Shown here: piece after piece, positions 62,822 to 64,000 of the stretch
How positions within the stretch are numbered: position 1 is the stretch's first letter
Layout of the letters: every line of letters starts with the position of its first letter
NCBI GenBank assembly: GCA_963756895.1
Contig: CAVWPI010000008.1
Location: 310,001 to 374,000 of the forward strand
Length of the DNA stretch: 64,000 nt
From: DASUAS01 sp963756895
Lineage (GTDB): Bacteria; Actinomycetota; Acidimicrobiia; IMCC26256; DASPTH01
Direction of reading: 5' to 3'
Notes under the pieces: model-generated
What the model was told of the DNA's origin: nothing
What the model saw: the letters and a program-made list of their open reading frames with translations, nothing else
Database searches by the model: none
Translations under genes and position numbers: made by a program

Positions 62822-63712
62822 GCTTCCACGCTCGACGCGCCCACCACGACGACGGCGGGACGCAGCGCGGCGCCGCGCGTCGTCGTAGACCGCCAGCAGC
62901 GCGCCGTCGGGACCGACGAGCGCGTACGGGCCGTCGCCGTGCACCTCGAGCGCATTGGCGGCGAACGACACGCCGTGCGACACCGCACGCGCCTGCTCGT
63001 CGTCGACGTCGACGCGTTCGAGGTCGCGCATCGCGGTCGTGAGCGGCAGCACCGCGGCCGGTGGGTCGGCCTCGATGTCGACGAGCGGGCGCGCCTCGGC
63101 GAGGGTGAACGACCCGACCCGCGTGCGCCGGAGGGAGCCGAGGTGCGCGTTGCCGCCGAGCGCGGCGCCGAGATCGGCGGCGAGCGAGCGCACGTACGTG
63201 CCGCTGCCGCACTCCACCTCGACGTCGGCCGTCGGATACGGGCCGGGTTCGAACGCCACGACGTCGAAGCGGTCGACGTGCACGGGGCGCGGCGCGCGCT
63301 CGACCTCCTGTCCCGCGCGGGCGAGCTCGTGGAGACGACGGCCGCCGACCTTCACCGCCGACACCATCGGCGGGAGCTGCTCGATGTCGCCGAGGAACCG
63401 CGGCAGCGCGTGCTCGACGTCGTCGCGGGTGATGGCCATCGGCCGTTGGTCGAGCACCTCACCGGCGGCGTCGAGCGTGCTGGTGGCGATGCCGAACACG
63501 ATGCGCCCCTCGTACGCCTTGCCCGACTCGGACAGGTAGCGCAGCAGCCGGGTGGCGCGGCCGAGGCCGACGAGCAGCACGCCGGTGGCGTCGGGATCGA
63601 GGGTGCCGGCGTGGCCGACCCGGCGCTGCCCGTAGGCCTTGCGCAGCTTGGCCACGACGTCGTGCGACGTGAAGCCGGCCGGCTTGTCGACCACGACCAG
63701 TCCGTCGTGCAT
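62818..63712 (-). CDS. truB: tRNA pseudouridine(55) synthase (one frameshift)
   Basis: About 298 residues after correction. LVVVDKPAGFTSHDVVAKLRKAYGQRRVGHAGTLDPDATGVLLV holds the catalytic Asp39; YEGRIVFGIATSTLDAAGEV, LPPMVSAVKVGGRRLHELARAG and GTYVRSLAADLGAALGG are family motifs. A C-terminal PUA-like part follows (RAVSHGVSFAANALEVHG). A missing base near 62885-62890 in GCGCGGCGCC shifts the end; corrected, it reads RGAALRPAVVVVGASSVEA and stops in an ATGA overlap with ribF. Uncorrected, truB appears fused to ribF. ATG at 63712. Confidence 0.93.
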
Positions 63713-63784
63713 CACTTCGGCTGCGTTCCGGCCATGCCTCGGCTGCATCTCCTCGTCACAGGTGAACCCTATGAGGGGAGGAGA

Positions 63785-64000
63785 TCAGAGGGCGCCGCGG
63801 ATGTTCGCGACGACGCTCGGGATGTCGAGGGTCGACTCGAACCCGGCCGCGAAGCGATGGCCGCCGCCGCCGTTGTCGGCGGCGATGAGGCGCACGTCGA
63901 CATCACCCAACGAGCGCAGGCTGACCCGCACCGAGCCGTCGGCCTCTTCCTTGAGCACGCAGGTGACCTCGGCCTCGGTGGCGCGCCGCACGATGTCGAT
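63785..64000 (-). CDS. nrnA: DHH/DHHA1-family phosphoesterase (bifunctional oligoribonuclease/pAp phosphatase), 3' end only
   Basis: The last 71 residues of a protein that continues past the right edge. VTCVLKEEADGSVRVSLRS and LIAADNGGGGHRFAAGFES are the DHHA1 domain with the GGGH substrate-binding motif. In NrnA this follows an N-terminal DHH domain, which lies outside the window. The position just upstream of truB and ribF supports NrnA, which degrades short RNAs and pAp. Confidence 0.85.
   Translation of the reverse strand: MDIVRRATEAEVTCVLKEEADGSVRVSLRSLGDVDVRLIAADNGGGGHRFAAGFESTLDIPSVVANIRGAL

Noticed and set aside
61837..63712. Apparent TruB-RibF fusion protein
   Set aside because: The continuous frame comes from a missing base near 62887. 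Adding it gives a normal TruB C-terminus and a stop overlapping the ribF ATG.
1..64000. tRNA, rRNA, riboswitch or insertion sequence
   Set aside because: No cloverleaf T-loop motifs, rRNA tracts, transposase domains or terminal repeats were recognised by eye; a covariance-model search would be needed to exclude small RNAs.

Overview
The window is GC-rich bacterial DNA. It looks like a draft-quality piece of an actinobacterial chromosome, possibly from the Acidimicrobiia; that placement is inferred. It rests on GC-rich codon use, frequent GTG starts, apparently leaderless promoters, a conservon (NIT/HAMP histidine kinase, roadblock, DUF742, GTPase), a DUF222-HNH protein, a CGAAC-N4-GTTCG LexA box and familiar actinobacterial housekeeping neighbourhoods (rnj-ftsK, rimO-pgsA-cinA, recA, miaB-miaA-dapF-hflX, nrnA-truB-ribF, rpsO-pnp-M16-dapB). 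I see no rRNA, tRNA, CRISPR array, insertion sequence or prophage.

Layout. 1-6.1 kb: steroid or acyl-CoA type catabolism on the minus strand (secreted esterase, KstD-like flavoprotein, TetR, double-domain CoA-transferase with its own TetR-type operator), then a methyltransferase. 6.1-16.0 kb: one long minus-strand run, miaB-miaA-dapF-hflX-PAS/GGDEF-dapC-dapD-dapE-hydrolase, mostly with overlapping stop/start codons. 16.0-18.2 kb: MarR/rhodanese divergent pair and recA with an SOS promoter. 18.5-31.2 kb: accessory region with TlpA-like thioredoxin, membrane cupredoxin, a short Erm-type methyltransferase, a Rieske-fold protein without its cluster ligands, SDR, cyclase/ATPase regulator, DrrAB-like ABC exporter with TetR, and secreted proteins. 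31-34.4 kb: thpR-cinA-pgsA-rimO. 34.5-43.8 kb: RNA methyltransferase, small nuclease-like protein, DUF222-HNH, acyltransferase/SGNH and the conservon. 43.9-48.2 kb: ftsK and rnj. 48.2-55.1 kb: small enzymes, a di-iron ferritin-like protein and two TetR genes. 55.1-64 kb: dapB, M16 protease, pnp, rpsO, a disrupted phosphoesterase, ribF, truB and the 3' end of nrnA.

How genes fit together. dapB, dapC, dapD, dapE and dapF supply most of the succinylase route to meso-diaminopimelate and lysine; dapA is not here. MiaA and MiaB act in series on tRNA A37. RNase J and PNPase are RNA decay enzymes. RecA sits behind a promoter whose spacer is a LexA box.

Sequence quality. About twenty genes, including recA, ftsK, miaA, truB, ribF and dapD, are interrupted by single-base indels in GC-rich runs while the protein continues perfectly in another frame. 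I read most of these as sequencing or assembly errors. Coordinates of such genes span the whole reconstructed gene.
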